From Acephala macrosclerotiorum (lineage: Eukaryota > Ascomycota > Leotiomycetes > Helotiales > Mollisiaceae), in the NCBI GenBank assembly GCA_014904845.1, contig MU119270.1, positions 173,950 through 237,949 of the forward strand: DNA of 64,000 bases, read 5' to 3'. Made by a program: the position numbers and the translations under genes. How positions within the stretch are numbered: the first letter of the stretch is position 1; the number at the start of each line of letters is the position of its first letter. Shown piece by piece: positions 23,296-34,653 of the stretch. The notes beneath the pieces are model-generated. The model saw only the letters and a program-made list of their open reading frames with translations. It was not told the origin of the DNA and did not search any database.

Positions 23296-23521
23296 CTTGA
23301 ATGTCCTTAGCTGGCCTGAACTTTTTCAGAGTCGCGATTTCTCAGGATGTCTCGCGTCTGGCGGTTGAAGCTACCTATGACGAAGCTACTGACCCCTGTT
23401 CGCGCTAAAATTTGGGGAACCAAAAAGTTCCTTGAAGCTCCATAAAAATATTTCGAGGCTGGAGAAACTCGAACTTTTTTCAGCAGAAATATTTTGGCAC
23501 AACAACGCATCCAATTTCAAG
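23296..23521. promoter_or_regulatory. Bidirectional promoter ALG9 / NAF1
   Basis: 226 bp between two divergent ATG codons of housekeeping genes. It must serve both. No motif assigned. Confidence 0.5.
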
Positions 23522-25372
23522 ATGGAAGATCAGATCTTGGACGCAGTTGATAGTGCGAGAGCATCAACAGGAGTTCCCGATATTAGCCAACCTCACAGCG
23601 CACCTATCCAGCATGAACATTCTACGACCGCGATGAGCATCGATAGTAACGAGCCCGAAAATCCCATGCCGGATACCGCAATGGCTGAACCAGAGGATCC
23701 GCCCTTGACACACGCGTTGGAAGCACTTCTAGGTGGACTCGGCCCTGTGAAACCTAAGGCAGAAGAATTAAAGAAAGAAGTCACAGTGGGAAGTCAACAA
23801 GCAATTGCAGCTCCGCCAGAGGCAGTTAATGCGCCGATGCCAACAATGACCCCAGGTCTCACGATGCATACAGAGACCAGTAATACAGAGGTCAATCATA
23901 CAGCGATTAGTAGGACAGAGGCCAATCTGACGGAGAAGCCTACGCCTATCAAGGACGAATCTGCGAGTGAACCGGCTCCAACTGTTGATGGGGAGGGCGC
24001 GGAGGGCGAACATCCTGAATGGGAGGTAGACTCATCACCGATCGAATCCTCCTCAGACGACTCTTCAGACGACAGCTCGGAGGACGAGAGCGAAGATGGT
24101 GACACCGCATACAAGCTACTGAGTCCGGAAGAGCAGGCACGAATATTGATGGGAGAGGAAGGCGATGGTTCGGATGATGAAGGCGGTAGTAAGGCAAAGG
24201 GTGTGGGCGGTCCATTGCGAACCAAGAATGAGGTGCCGGAAGTTATTATCCCAAAGCCAGATGTCACAATCACTGCCAACATGCCAATCACAGAATTGGG
24301 ATCCGTCGAGACAGTCGTGGATAACATTCTCCTAATCAAGGCCAAAACGTCCGGAGAATACCAGGTACTCGAGAGCGGTTCAGTCTTGTGTCTCGAAGAC
24401 AGAAGCGTTATTGGAGTCGTGGCAGAAACTTTAGGTCGGGTCCAGCAGCCATTGTACTCGGTGATGTTCACAAATGCAACTGAACTCAAGGCAGCAGGTT
24501 TGTCGGTTGGCATTAAAGTCTTCTATTCGATACAGCACTCAACTTATGTTTTCACACAAGCTTTGAAGGCCTACAAAGGATCAGATGCTTCCAATTTACA
24601 CGACGAGGAAGTAGGAGACGAGGAAATTGAATTCTCCGACGACGAGGCCGAAGCTGAACACAAACGCAAAGTGAAGCAAAAGAAGTTGGAAAAAAGAGGC
24701 GGCAAGGCACAACAGAATGGCGGTCCTAGACGGGGAGGCCATCCGCTGCAACAGCAACATCAAGCATATAACCCTGCCCAAGGAATCAATTATGATGACG
24801 ACGAGGATGGTCCATACAAGCCATTGGCGAGACCCAGTGGATATGCAGATTCGATTGGTCGATCCGAAGCGCCTCAAGAGGGAGCATACAACAATCACGA
24901 CAGATCCGGTCCCACTTCAGACAATTTCCGAGGTCGAGGTCGTGGAGATCGTGGTAGAGGTGATCGAGGTCGAGGCCGTGGTGACAGAGGACGAGGTAGA
25001 GGAGGATATCAGGATCGTCGAAGTGATGGCTATTCCCTTCCACCTCAGCCACCGCAAAATTTCGTTCCTCCGCCACCACCTGGGATGGGCTTTCCTCCTT
25101 TTGCGCAATCGCCAGCAGCACCCCCAAATTTCTTCGCGCCACCACAGTACTCGCCCAATCAACCACAAATAGGCTGGCCACAATATCCGCCTCAGGCTCC
25201 ATATCAACAGCCATACCAAAACAGGCAGAATTGGCCCAGCATGCCCAACATGCCTCCAGCTCAAAATGGTGCCTTTCTAAATCCAGCTTTCTTCCAAAAT
25301 GGTCAGGCTAGTATTCCAACTCAATGGAATCAACAAAATCAACAACAAAACGAAAGAGGAAGAGGAAAATAA
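23522..25372 (+). CDS. NAF1: NAF1, assembly factor for box H/ACA snoRNPs
   Basis: A single exon of 616 residues. The ATG at 23522 is chosen because the frame upstream has no other ATG. The N-terminal half is acidic and disordered, with a serine/aspartate run (about residues 175-195). The Gar1-like Naf1 beta-barrel lies at about 255-350: VVDNILLIKAKTSGEYQVLE, LEDRSVIGVVAETLGRVQQP, YSVMFTNATEL. An acidic/lysine segment follows, then an RGG box (about 465-505, RGRGRGDRGRG) and a Pro/Gln/Asn-rich tail, as in other fungal NAF1. It binds Cbf5 and escorts the H/ACA complex before Gar1 replaces it in the nucleus. Intact. Confidence 0.94.
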   Translation: MEDQILDAVDSARASTGVPDISQPHSAPIQHEHSTTAMSIDSNEPENPMPDTAMAEPEDPPLTHALEALLGGLGPVKPKAEELKKEVTVGSQQAIAAPPEAVNAPMPTMTPGLTMHTETSNTEVNHTAISRTEANLTEKPTPIKDESASEPAPTVDGEGAEGEHPEWEVDSSPIESSSDDSSDDSSEDESEDGDTAYKLLSPEEQARILMGEEGDGSDDEGGSKAKGVGGPLRTKNEVPEVIIPKPDVTITANMPITELGSVETVVDNILLIKAKTSGEYQVLESGSVLCLEDRSVIGVVAETLGRVQQPLYSVMFTNATELKAAGLSVGIKVFYSIQHSTYVFTQALKAYKGSDASNLHDEEVGDEEIEFSDDEAEAEHKRKVKQKKLEKRGGKAQQNGGPRRGGHPLQQQHQAYNPAQGINYDDDEDGPYKPLARPSGYADSIGRSEAPQEGAYNNHDRSGPTSDNFRGRGRGDRGRGDRGRGRGDRGRGRGGYQDRRSDGYSLPPQPPQNFVPPPPPGMGFPPFAQSPAAPPNFFAPPQYSPNQPQIGWPQYPPQAPYQQPYQNRQNWPSMPNMPPAQNGAFLNPAFFQNGQASIPTQWNQQNQQQNERGRGK

Positions 25373-25976
25373 AAAGCGGGTTGCATTAATGACAAACTGT
25401 ACAAATAGGATACCCTCGAGTATGGCGTACACAAAACTGACGACTGCTATGCGAAAACTTGTCTAGAGAGTCTCAAAACAATGAAAACATCAACCACAGA
25501 ATTAAGTTTGCCAAGCTCCATCAGCCTTGAATTTCAAATAAGAACAAGATAAGGTTTCTCCAAGCGAGTCACGTGATAGACTCTCCCACGACCTTTTTGG
25601 AGCAAGACTCTTGCAAGAAGCATTAGGACAAGCTTAGTCCCTTCTTACAGTCTTCAAAATGCATGTAGGCCCCCTAGGCCTTACGGTCGCTTGCAAAATC
25701 GGTTTCGTCCCATCGCGGGGGGGAAAAAGTGCGAGCACAGACTATAACGGCCATTTTTGCCAATGATGCCGTGACACGTACAATAGACGTCCCAAGTTCA
25801 GCGCCACAATCAGCGAACCACCAACTGCGAACACACCTTACCGCAGAGGTTGTTCAGCCGCAGATCGGCACCGCAAAATCAAAAATATTGACATGTCGGC
25901 AGCTAGCTAGCAACATCCTTCTTGCCATCTATTGCGATTTCATCCATTATTCCCGCAGGCTACGCTCGCAGAAGTC
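25373..25976. other. Intergenic NAF1 / NLR2
   Basis: 0.6 kb. Includes the NAF1 3' end and the presumed promoter of the second NLR. A short self-complementary stretch lies near 25668-25680 (GGCCCCCTAGGCC). No gene. Confidence 0.45.
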
Positions 25977-28900
25977 ATGAGAAAGCATCTTAAGAAGCTG
26001 CGGAAGTTGTTCAGCAAAGATGGTCGTGCAACTACGCCGCCCGGGACCCCATCTGGTAAGCAAGTCTTCTTAAAACTTTAGCGGATAACCGGCCTGCTAA
26101 GAATCGAGACGTATCAGAGAGCACGAACGCTTCACCAAGCAACCTGACGGAACGACATGTTCCTCCAGACTTGCCTACCCAAGTGGGTTCCACGAACGCC
26201 GGGCCCCAGTTAGTCACCACCCCCACAGTCCAGGCGATTTCAATTGCCTCTCTCGCCCATGCTGCGAAGACACACGTTCCACCCCCTGTCCCGCCAGTCG
26301 CTGATCCTCCGACCGAGCCCGACCCCGGAGCCGAAGAGCGTGAGCCCGTCATAAAACCCACAAAGCGACAGGCCCAGGTCCAACCCTCGGATGAAGAGAC
26401 ACCACAAGACTCTTCTGGACTCTTGCGACCACGACCCTCTTGCTGGGACAAGGCCGCCGAGAGCCTACAAGTGGCTCGGCCAGACGTTTACACGAAGCTG
26501 GAGAAGATCAAGTCCAGGCACAAGAATCGGAGTCAAAGTGATCCGGCAGGCTTATTAGTATTCGCAGAGTCAAAAATGCGGGAAAATAAGGGGATTCCCC
26601 GCGTGATTGAAACAACTATCAGGTCCATTCTCCAATTCAAGGAAATTGTAGCAGCCGCCGCGAATTTTGATCCCCACAGAATTGCGCCAACTGTCTGGCG
26701 GGGCTTTTGCGTGGTATTAGAGGTAAGCTACTGCCTCCCAAATCTCAACAGCCGCAGCTTAGGCGAAGTCTTTCTATTAATAGGCATGCTTGGGCGAGTC
26801 TACCCAACTTCGGGAAGCGCTTAGAGACCTGGACGCCATAACCTCGAACCTTAGCTACTGGGCGAACGTTGAATCCTTGTTTCTAGGGACAATGAGGAAT
26901 GATACCTTGAACAAGTTTGAGCTGTTGGAGTCCGACTTGATCAAGTTGTACATTGAGATCCTGGAGTTGGAAGTTGAACTGGTCAATTGGGCTTCTGATG
27001 GAGGTATAGGTATGACTCTTCATCAATGCTGGACGTAAGCCTGTCTCACGATAAACCAGCCCAAGTCTTCAAGACACAGGAAAGAGCCGTGGCCTGGCGA
27101 GATCTAGTCAGGAACATATCTACATATCATGGGACCTGCAAAAGTACCTTTGACCGCTGCAGGATGGAGATTGACCAACACGGGAAAGTCAAAAAGTGGA
27201 TATCGGAATATAGACCGGAGCAAGCTCACGATGATGCTCTTCAGAGGACTGGAGTCGTCCAAAAGTATCGAACATGCGGGCGATGGCTGCTGGATGATCC
27301 GAAATTCACAGACTGGTCCTCGCCGGAACCGACATCAGACTGCCGGATCCTCTGGCTTCGTGGCACAAGTTAGTATAATCTACGAATGTTGGATAAGATG
27401 CTGATTGCCAACAGCTGGTACCGGAAAGTCGACATTATTGTGAGTATTTCCAATAACACTACAGAGGAGAGCTGAGCATTAGATTACAGAGCTCGAATCA
27501 TCCAATGGCATCTGGACAGAGCTTCTTTATACCCTGATCGCCGATTTGCATACTTTTATTGCTCTAGAGGGACAGATCTGAACTCTAAGCACTCATATAA
27601 GTCAGTGCTTCAAGCACTCCTCCGACAAGCAGCATACAATCCTATGAAGGGTGAGATCTCTGAGCATGTGCTGAATGCCTACATAAATGCAGGGGGAGAT
27701 TCAGTAGATTTGCAACCCTTCTCCTTCACCAAATGTGAGACATTACTGCATGGAATCTTAGAATCGGGGATCAAGCTCAGAGTAATGATCGACGCTCTAG
27801 ATGAGTGTGACGAGCCCAAGGAACTACTAAAAGTCTTGCGAGATGCTTCTCGGGTTATGCCGGGCGGACTTGAGCTGCTCGTGTCTAGTCGGCACGAAGT
27901 CCGCGTCGATGAAAAGCTTTCCAACGCTGTCATAGTCGACCTCGGCCAATCGGTGTCCGATAGCGATATGATTACGTATATTACCACCGAGGTTAACGAT
28001 AGAGAGGAGGACGAGAGAATCTTAAAAGGCAAATACCCAGATCTCGAGAATAGGCTTATCGAAATTCTCTGTAGGAGAGCTGGCGGAATGTACGACAAGT
28101 CTCTCAACTGCTACTAGCCTACTAGGAAGCTGACATACATCAAGGTTCCGCTGGGTCCAACTGCAACTCTCTTTCTTTTTGAAACCGAGAACTCCCTTTC
28201 TCCACCCGGAAACCGTTAAAAGACACCTCAGCCAACTCGACGTTAGCTCAGCCGCAGTCGAAAAAGACTTGAACATCGCTTACGATGATATCTTCAAGCG
28301 CAACACCGCCGAGGGCACACTCGAAGATTACCATGCGAACAAGATCTACAGGATGCTGCTCTGCGGCAAGGAACCCTTTTCAATGGCCGCCATTACGACA
28401 GCTGTGGCTTTTAACGAGGATAATAGCTCCGGATATGAAAGCATTGATCACGCATACATTCGTCAACTTACCCGAGATTTCATCGTTGAAACGAAAAGGG
28501 GAACGCTGGAGTTTGCCCATGTGTCGGTGAAAGACTACTTGCAAGGAGAACATCAGTCGCGTTATAGCGACGCGAAATGCCACGCCCAGGTCGCCCGGAC
28601 GTGTTTAAAGTACATATCTTCTCAGGACAGGGCTGCTTATGAAGTAGCACTGCCGAGAAACGTATTTCTCCAGTATTCCCACAAGTTCTGGGGAGCGCAT
28701 TGTGCTCAGCTGAGCAAAGAGGACCGGCAAAGTCACGAAGTGTCAAAAGAGTTACTTGGTTGGATCATCGAGGGATCAGGCTTAACGACATTTCAAGATT
28801 GGCTTCGCGTGACCAGGAAATTCCGTCTGTTCTCTACAAGACAGTTGACTTCGGATTCCGGTAGTCCAATTTTCTCAGCCTGCTACTGGAATCTTGTCGA

Positions 28901-29838
28901 AGTACTGGAGAAATTAATCTCAGCAGACCCGGCATATAACCTAAATCTAAATACAAATACTAGTGGACACACGCTATTATCGTTAGCAGCATATAGAGGT
29001 CACAAGGCTGTCGTCGAGCTGTTGCTTAGGACAGAGAAGGTTGAGGTCGACTCGAAAGATGACGACGAACGAATACCGCTATTATGGGCCTCAAGGAACG
29101 GGCACGTCGAGGTCGTCAAGCTGCTGCTCGAGAAGGGNNNNNNNNNNNNNNNNNNNNNNNNNNNNNNNNNNNNNNNNNNNNNNNNNNNNNNNNNNNNNNN
29201 NNNNNNNNNNNNNNNNNNNNNNNNNNNNNNNNNNNNNNNNNNNNNNNNNNNNNNNNNNNNNNNNNNNNNNNNNNNNNNNNNNNNNNNNNNNNNNNNNNNN
29301 NNNNNNNNNNNNNNNNNNNNNNNNNNNNNNNNNNNNNNNNNNNNNNNNNNNNNNNNNNNNNNNNNNNNNNNNNNNNNNNNNNNNNNNNNNNNNNNNNNNN
29401 NNNNNNNNNNNNNNNNNNNNNNNNNNNNNNNNNNNNNNNNNNNNNNNNNNNNNNNNNNNNNNNNNNNNNNNNNNNNNNNNNNNNNNNNNNNNNNNNNNNN
29501 NNNNNNNNNNNNNNNNNNNNNNNNNNNNNNNNNNNNNNNNNNNNNNNNNNNNNNNNNNNNNNNNNNNNNNNNNNNNNNNNNNNNNNNNNNNNNNNNNNNN
29601 NNNNNNNNNNNNNNNNNNNNNNNNNNNNNNNNNNNNNNNNNNNNNNNNNNNNNNNNNNNNNNNNNNNNNNNCGCCACTGCACTGGGCCTCAGAGAACGGG
29701 CACGTCGAGATCGTCAAGCTGCTGCTCGAGAGGGGAGCCGATACGGCAGCTGCTGATAGATACGGACAGACGCCACTATATTGGGCCTCAGAGAGTGGGC
29801 ACGTCGAGATCGTCAAGCTATTGTCCGGCAGCGGTTAA
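25977..29838 (+). CDS. NLR-type STAND protein: fungal N-terminal domain, NACHT, ankyrin repeats (assembly gap inside)
   Basis: Exons 25977..26055, 26082..26722, 26784..27009, 27066..27368, 27415..27439, 27490..28089 and 28145..29838 join in phase. The first intron would be only 26 bp, so the N-terminus is uncertain. A Pro-rich leader is followed by a helical N-terminal region (WDKAAESLQVARPDVYTKLE, TVWRGFCVVLE). NACHT has Walker A GTTGTGKST on a 25-nt exon and Walker B LRVMIDALDECDEP, then SSRHEV. A winged-helix part contains LEFAHVSVKDYL. Ankyrin repeats start at about 28950; before and after the N run they are nearly identical 33-residue units (TPLHWASENGHVEIVKLLLE). The frame stops in a decayed repeat. 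A likely non-self or pathogen sensor that triggers cell death; ligand unknown. Confidence 0.85.
29138..29671. other. Assembly gap (534 N) inside ankyrin repeats
   Basis: A run of N from 29138 to 29671, between 99-bp repeat units of very high similarity. Frames on the two sides are incompatible with exactly 534 bases, so the length is an estimate. Confidence 0.98.
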
Positions 29839-30662
29839 TAGTACGGATTTACATTATTATACTCGGCCTCTACTCGAAGGGCGCTAAGAAGAGCACCAAG
29901 GTATTGATAGCTGGTAAAGAAATCGATAGATGCTGTTGCTTTTGGCTTTTGAAAACTGTTATATCGGAACGGTCAAGTAATTCGTATTCTTTTTATTTTT
30001 TCTAACTTTGATAAAGAGGGGCTTGAGGGAACTGATCTTTATATATTGTAACTAATACTAAAATGCTTTCATATAGTTTGTAAATATACTAGATTAGTAA
30101 GCTTAGAATATTCTAGCAGCTCCACTTAATATTCTTCTATGCTCGTACACGGCATTGCTTAGAAATGGGTGAGGTGGTCTGTGCTCACAATTTTTTTGAG
30201 GGCGGAGGGACGAAGCCGATTTTGCAAGCGACTGTATCAACATATCGAGTCCGGTTCACAGGTTCGGCTATTTCCAAACCCCCATCTTCTTCTACACCAC
30301 GTTTTCGTGGCATGTATCAGGGGCGCAAACCCGATTCTCCCATTGGAAGATAGTAATGGCATGATTCTTCATCTTCGATTCCATTCGCAGTCTGCTTTGT
30401 ATTCCAGATATGGTCTCCTTATGCCGCACCCTCGTTGGCCATTGATGGCGTCGCTCTTAGCCGGATTTGGGCATGTTTTCCTGAGATCCGCGATAACGGT
30501 CCCACCTCCACGGCGGGGCAGCGTTTCCCAAGGCTTATCGACAGCACTTGATGCACTTCATATAAATCTTCAGTGAAGCCAATGAAGATGTCGTTGAACG
30601 TCATTCCAGAATGCTTCGTCGCAAGACGCCTCTCTTTCTCGATACCTCAGTACCTGCGAACC
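29839..30662. other. Intergenic
   Basis: Begins with a decayed ankyrin unit (about 29815-29870), then AT-rich sequence to about 30130 and unassigned sequence up to the next gene. No gene recognised. Confidence 0.45.
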
Positions 30663-32140
30663 ATGAGTGAAATAATTCACGAATATCGAAGCTCAGCGGC
30701 GAAATTTCTTGATCGCTCTATTCAGACAATATCCTCAAACCCGAAATATATATTGTACGGTGTCCTTGCAGCCTCTGTGACAGTATGGCTTCTGGTGCGA
30801 GCAACACAATATCTCAAACAATCCACCATCACACGACCAAGCACGCCAACGCTTGAGAAAGGAGCTTCCCGAACCTTCAAAGCTCCTACGAGAAAACCTG
30901 GAGGTCAGAAACCTTGCTCTGAATCTTTGACACTTGCTGACCGCTACAGTCTGGGAGCCTCAAAAGTTTGACCGACCAGCAGCAGTTCCAGCACCCAACT
31001 GGAACGTCCACACATCAAAGCCCAAGCCCTACCGCCCCTTCAGATATGGCCCCTACTACATCACCATGGGCCTGCGAAACATGGATTGGAACGAATGGAT
31101 AGGTAAATCCCCTCACACGGCTTCTCACAGAACGTCAAACTCACACCTCATCAGAACTTGACAATCACTACCTAAAATTCCACGCCGACAAAGCAAAACG
31201 TATCATCGAACGCGGACCAAAATGCAGCCACACCGACCCCTCCGCCTTCGACGGCGCCATCGAACTCCTCGAAGAATTCTGCTCCTACCTCCCCCAAAGA
31301 TACCCCACCCTCTACAAACGGACTCCCGTCGGAATGGACAACATCGTTACCGGCGAATCATTCAATATCGTTGAGCGTCCTCTGATTGAGGACCCTATTC
31401 AGATGGCCGCTCGCATGGCGCAGGATGATCTGGCTATCATGTTTGAGAAGGAAGATGGACAGTATTACCTCCTCGCTGGCAGTATCTTGTTGGCTGGGTT
31501 CTGGAAGTTGGAGGATAAGTTGGGGATGCCGTTGAGTGAAATCCATACACATGGCGATGTCCCAGGCTACAAGGAGAAACTTGAAAAGGGAATGATGAAT
31601 TTCTTCCGAAGAGTGCAGCCTAATGGGCCTGTGCAGCGTGTACGTGTCACTTCACTGCATTTCATCTCCTCCTCCCCTTATCTCATGTTTCACGGTAGTG
31701 ACATTAGCTAACACGCGACCAAAAAACAGAACAACTACTTCATCCAAGTCGACGACGAACTAGCCTGGTCCTCCTCAATTGGTTCAGAAGACGGCCCCGA
31801 AGGAACAGTAGGCTGGTTCACCGCCGAAAAGAACAAAGCAATCGAGCACCACTATTTCCGCTCCGAGCGGCAATCTCTCCGCCGTTTGCCACGAAGTGGC
31901 GGAGTAGTCTTCACAATTAGAACGTACTTTCATCCGATCACAGAAATTTGTGAAGAGCCGTATGTCCCAGGGAGGTTGGCGAGCGCGGTAAGGAGTTGGG
32001 GCGATGATGTTAGTAAGTATAAGGGAAAGGAGAGGTATCAGGATGTCTTGTTAGAGTATTTGGATCAGAAGCATAGGGAGCAGGTTGAGGCAGGGTTGGA
32101 GGTGGAGAAGGAGGAGGAGTCTAGGGCGTATCCGTTTTAG
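30663..32140 (+). CDS. HRQ / DUF3445 family protein (haem-dependent oxidative N-demethylase-like)
   Basis: Four exons (30663..30903, 30950..31102, 31155..31639, 31730..32140) give 429 residues. A membrane anchor near the N-terminus (YILYGVLAASVTVWLLV) precedes a conserved domain of about 320 residues: YRPFRYGPYYITMGLRNMDW, LELLEEFCSYLPQRYPTLY, QDDLAIMFEKEDGQYYLLAG, WKLEDKLGMPLSEIHTHGDV PGY, and HYFRSERQSLRRLP carrying the ERQ signature. Bacterial relatives bind haem and remove methyl groups from amines; the fungal role is not established. An ER or mitochondrial outer-membrane position is inferred from the anchor. No break seen. A dispersed repeat begins only about 25 bp after the stop codon. 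Confidence 0.85.
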
Positions 32141-32162
32141 GTGGGAGGAGCGGTGAGTTCGG

Positions 32163-32830
32163 GTGGCTGCTGAGAGATGGGATGTCATGCTTGATGATTG
32201 CGAATTTGCGATACCTCATTCGCGTTTCATTTTACCTGTTTGAAATGAATCAGATTCTGGAAAGGGACATTTGGCCCAGGCCTCCGATGCACATCTCGCA
32301 AGTTCTTCTCCATAGATTGGTGTCACGGTTCTTTGCATATTCTGTCGCACAGCAAATCCTACCCACAATTCTCCGATCGCGAGCGCGAGATTCACCTCCA
32401 CCTATAGCCCCCTGATCCCCTGATCCCCTTGTTTTTCTCCTCTTCCTCACGCTGGCCGTCTTTACACCAGCCTTACCATAACGTAAGGCCGTCTCTAAGC
32501 CTAGCCCGTCCAAGATGGTTGCATCCCAGACCAGCAAGAAGAATGCTATCTCTAAGGCAACCTTCTTGAAGGACTATCAGCTCGTGAGGCTCGCCACCCT
32601 CTCTTCCTCGCTCTCCATCGATTATCGCCTATATCAGTGGCATGGTGTCCTTGCTTCCTCAAATCTGCTAGTCAGAGCAGGAAGCACTCTTTTACCTTCC
32701 AGAAAAGACAGAGGGACGGACATAGAGGCAATGCCAATGTTGAAGAACTGGTGGAGACTTGCGATGGATCGGAGCTGGGGACTGATACGCTTGTCGGGCG
32801 GTCACTGAACGAATGAATGTCAGCAACAGC
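32163..32830 (+). repeat. Dispersed repeat family, copy A
   Basis: Shares long interrupted similarity with 37165-37760: for example GGACATT then CCACAATTCTC, and at the end CACTGAACGA then TGAATGTCAG. No intact ORF. It probably derives from a transposon, type unknown. The strand given is arbitrary (same orientation as copy B). Confidence 0.65.
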
Positions 32831-33169
32831 AGACCTGATAATCGCCAAGAAACCGAGCTCCGAGAAGAATTAAGATTGTCTGAAAAAGACAACGGACACA
32901 TTGGCAGTTATGTGGGTTATCGGCTGATGAGGGCACAGCTTCAGGTGTTCAGGTGATTATCTCTTCGTCCTTGCTTATTATCGCAAGCTGACAGTGGTAG
33001 CACGAGGAGTCTCAGAGACGATCGCCCCAGCACCAGAACTTAGGGAACTGCCTTCAGGCAGTGAATCCGAATTGTGGTTCTCCCGTCGTGTCCGGACACA
33101 CGTCGATCAACAACTGGATAAGTGTATTTACTTGCAGGAGCTCCAATCTCTTGGTGCTCTCAACGTCAA

Positions 33170-33630
33170 AAGAGTAATTCGCTTTCAACAACAGATGCTG
33201 AATGGATTGCAGTGGCAGAAGCTGCACGCGAGGGAGTTTGACTCCGAAGATTTGTTAATGATTTGTGCATGATAAAGCATATTTCGTTTGTGACTCTGAA
33301 AATGGACAACAACGCTGCTTTGAAGTTGTCGAGGAATCCGGAATTGCACAACCGTACCAAACATATTGATGTTCGGTACTACTTCCTGAGAGAAAGAGTG
33401 ATAGAGATTAAAGATCTCTATACTGAGAGAGTCGCAAAAACGGAAAATGTGGCCGACATCTTGATTAAACCTTTGACTCTAAAAAAGTTTAAATACTTTA
33501 TGAGTAAAATGAGAATAGTGAATATAAAGGATTTGGACAATTCTGTTGCAATAGAGAAATTGAGTCTAAGCGTTGATGATGAGAATATAGACTCGGGACA
33601 TAGGAGTTGAGAGAGATTAGAGTTAAAAGG
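33170..33630 (+). pseudogene. Ty1/copia retrotransposon pol 3' end (RNase H), degraded
   Basis: Plus-strand reading gives TTDAEWIAVAEAAREGV, then a stop where copia elements have Trp (VWLRRF), then FVNDLCMIKHISF, DNNAALKLSRNPELHNRTK, HIDVRYYFLRERV and ENVADILIKPLT. These are the RNase H motifs at the end of copia Pol. The TGG to TGA change fits RIP. Integrase and reverse transcriptase are absent, so this is a 3' fragment. A purine-rich tract (AAAAGGAG) and TGTTG, the usual PPT and LTR start, follow directly. Confidence 0.82.
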
Positions 33631-34045
33631 AGTGTTGTTCCACGATCACGTGGAACTCACGTGGCAACTCTGGAATCTCCTTTGTTTTGAGACCTGCAGC
33701 AAGCCACAGCTTCTACAGTTCTTTCAGACTGCGTGTACTTCATCTCTGAGAATCCCACCTTATGTGGGATCTCTTTTCTCACTACGGTTAATGAAGAACT
33801 TTGCCAGAGAACATCTGGTGGTTAATATAATGGATTCAAGCAACTCTATTGCAATAGAGAACTTGGATTTGAGCGTTGATGACGATAATATGGACTCGGG
33901 ACATAGGAACTAAGAGAGATTCGAGTTAGGGGGAGTGTTGTTTTACGATTACGTGGAACTCACGTGTCAACTCTAGAATCTCCTTTGTTTGAGATTTGTA
34001 GCAGCCCATAGCTTTTACAGCTCTTTCGAACTGTGTGTATGCGCA
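33516..34045 (+). repeat. Direct repeat: copia pol tail, PPT and partial LTR present twice
   Basis: 33516..33740 and 33824..34045 are the same sequence with scattered changes: both hold the end of Pol (SVDD then DSGHR), GGAG-TGTTGTT and ACGTGGAACTCACGTG. The second copy keeps the purine tract as AGGGGGAG, while the first has AAAAGGAG. These look like two LTR-type ends from nested or recombined insertions, both truncated. Confidence 0.7.
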
Positions 34046-34653
34046 GATCATTAACGAATTGTCGTAAGCAGCCCGTCCGTTAATGTCGCAAATTGCGCTT
34101 CCTGTCAAAATCAAGACATGCAAACTACCCAAGCGCTCCAGACCGCAGCCGAACACCAACGCCAAGAGACCATTTTATCAGACGACTTCATCAACTCTCT
34201 CTCAAACTTTCGAACTCAATTAGGTCTTACCTAGACCACTGTCCAGAAGGGTAGAAAAGCCGTCTAGGCTTCAGTCCACACAATTCGAAGGGAAATATAA
34301 TCGACTATAGGTACCGCTCGAGATCAGCATGTTAAACAAATAAACTCGATTGTTCCTGTCTGTCTGTGACATTAGTGGTTCCTCTCGGGAGTCGATCAAG
34401 CTCGGCAATGGACATTTAAAAAACTGTTGAACGAGAGGTTCGTGTGAGGACGAATGTATCCTTTTGTCTGCTCTCTACAGATAATCTTTCTTTATTTCAA
34501 CGTTACTTAAGAGTATCAACAATGCACGTCCCTATTCTCGATCATCCCCGAAATTCCAGGGTTGTATGTCCCCGAAGCGAAGCCCCTGAACTGCGAGCCC
34601 CTGTCCTTCGCTAAAACTCCTCACGTTACCCGGCGCAGGAAGTCTCAGCAAGA
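34046..34653. other. Repeat-derived intergenic sequence
   Basis: Continues from the copia LTR. A short open frame starts at ATG 34118 (MQTTQALQTAAEHQRQETIL) and breaks after about 38 codons; no family recognised. No other gene. Confidence 0.4.

Noticed and set aside
23896..24513. Serine-rich minus ORF
   Set aside because: Antisense of the acidic Ser/Asp region of NAF1.
29000..29887. Long open frames on both strands across the N run
   Set aside because: They are open only because N has no stops. Only the ankyrin frames on plus, on each side, are real.
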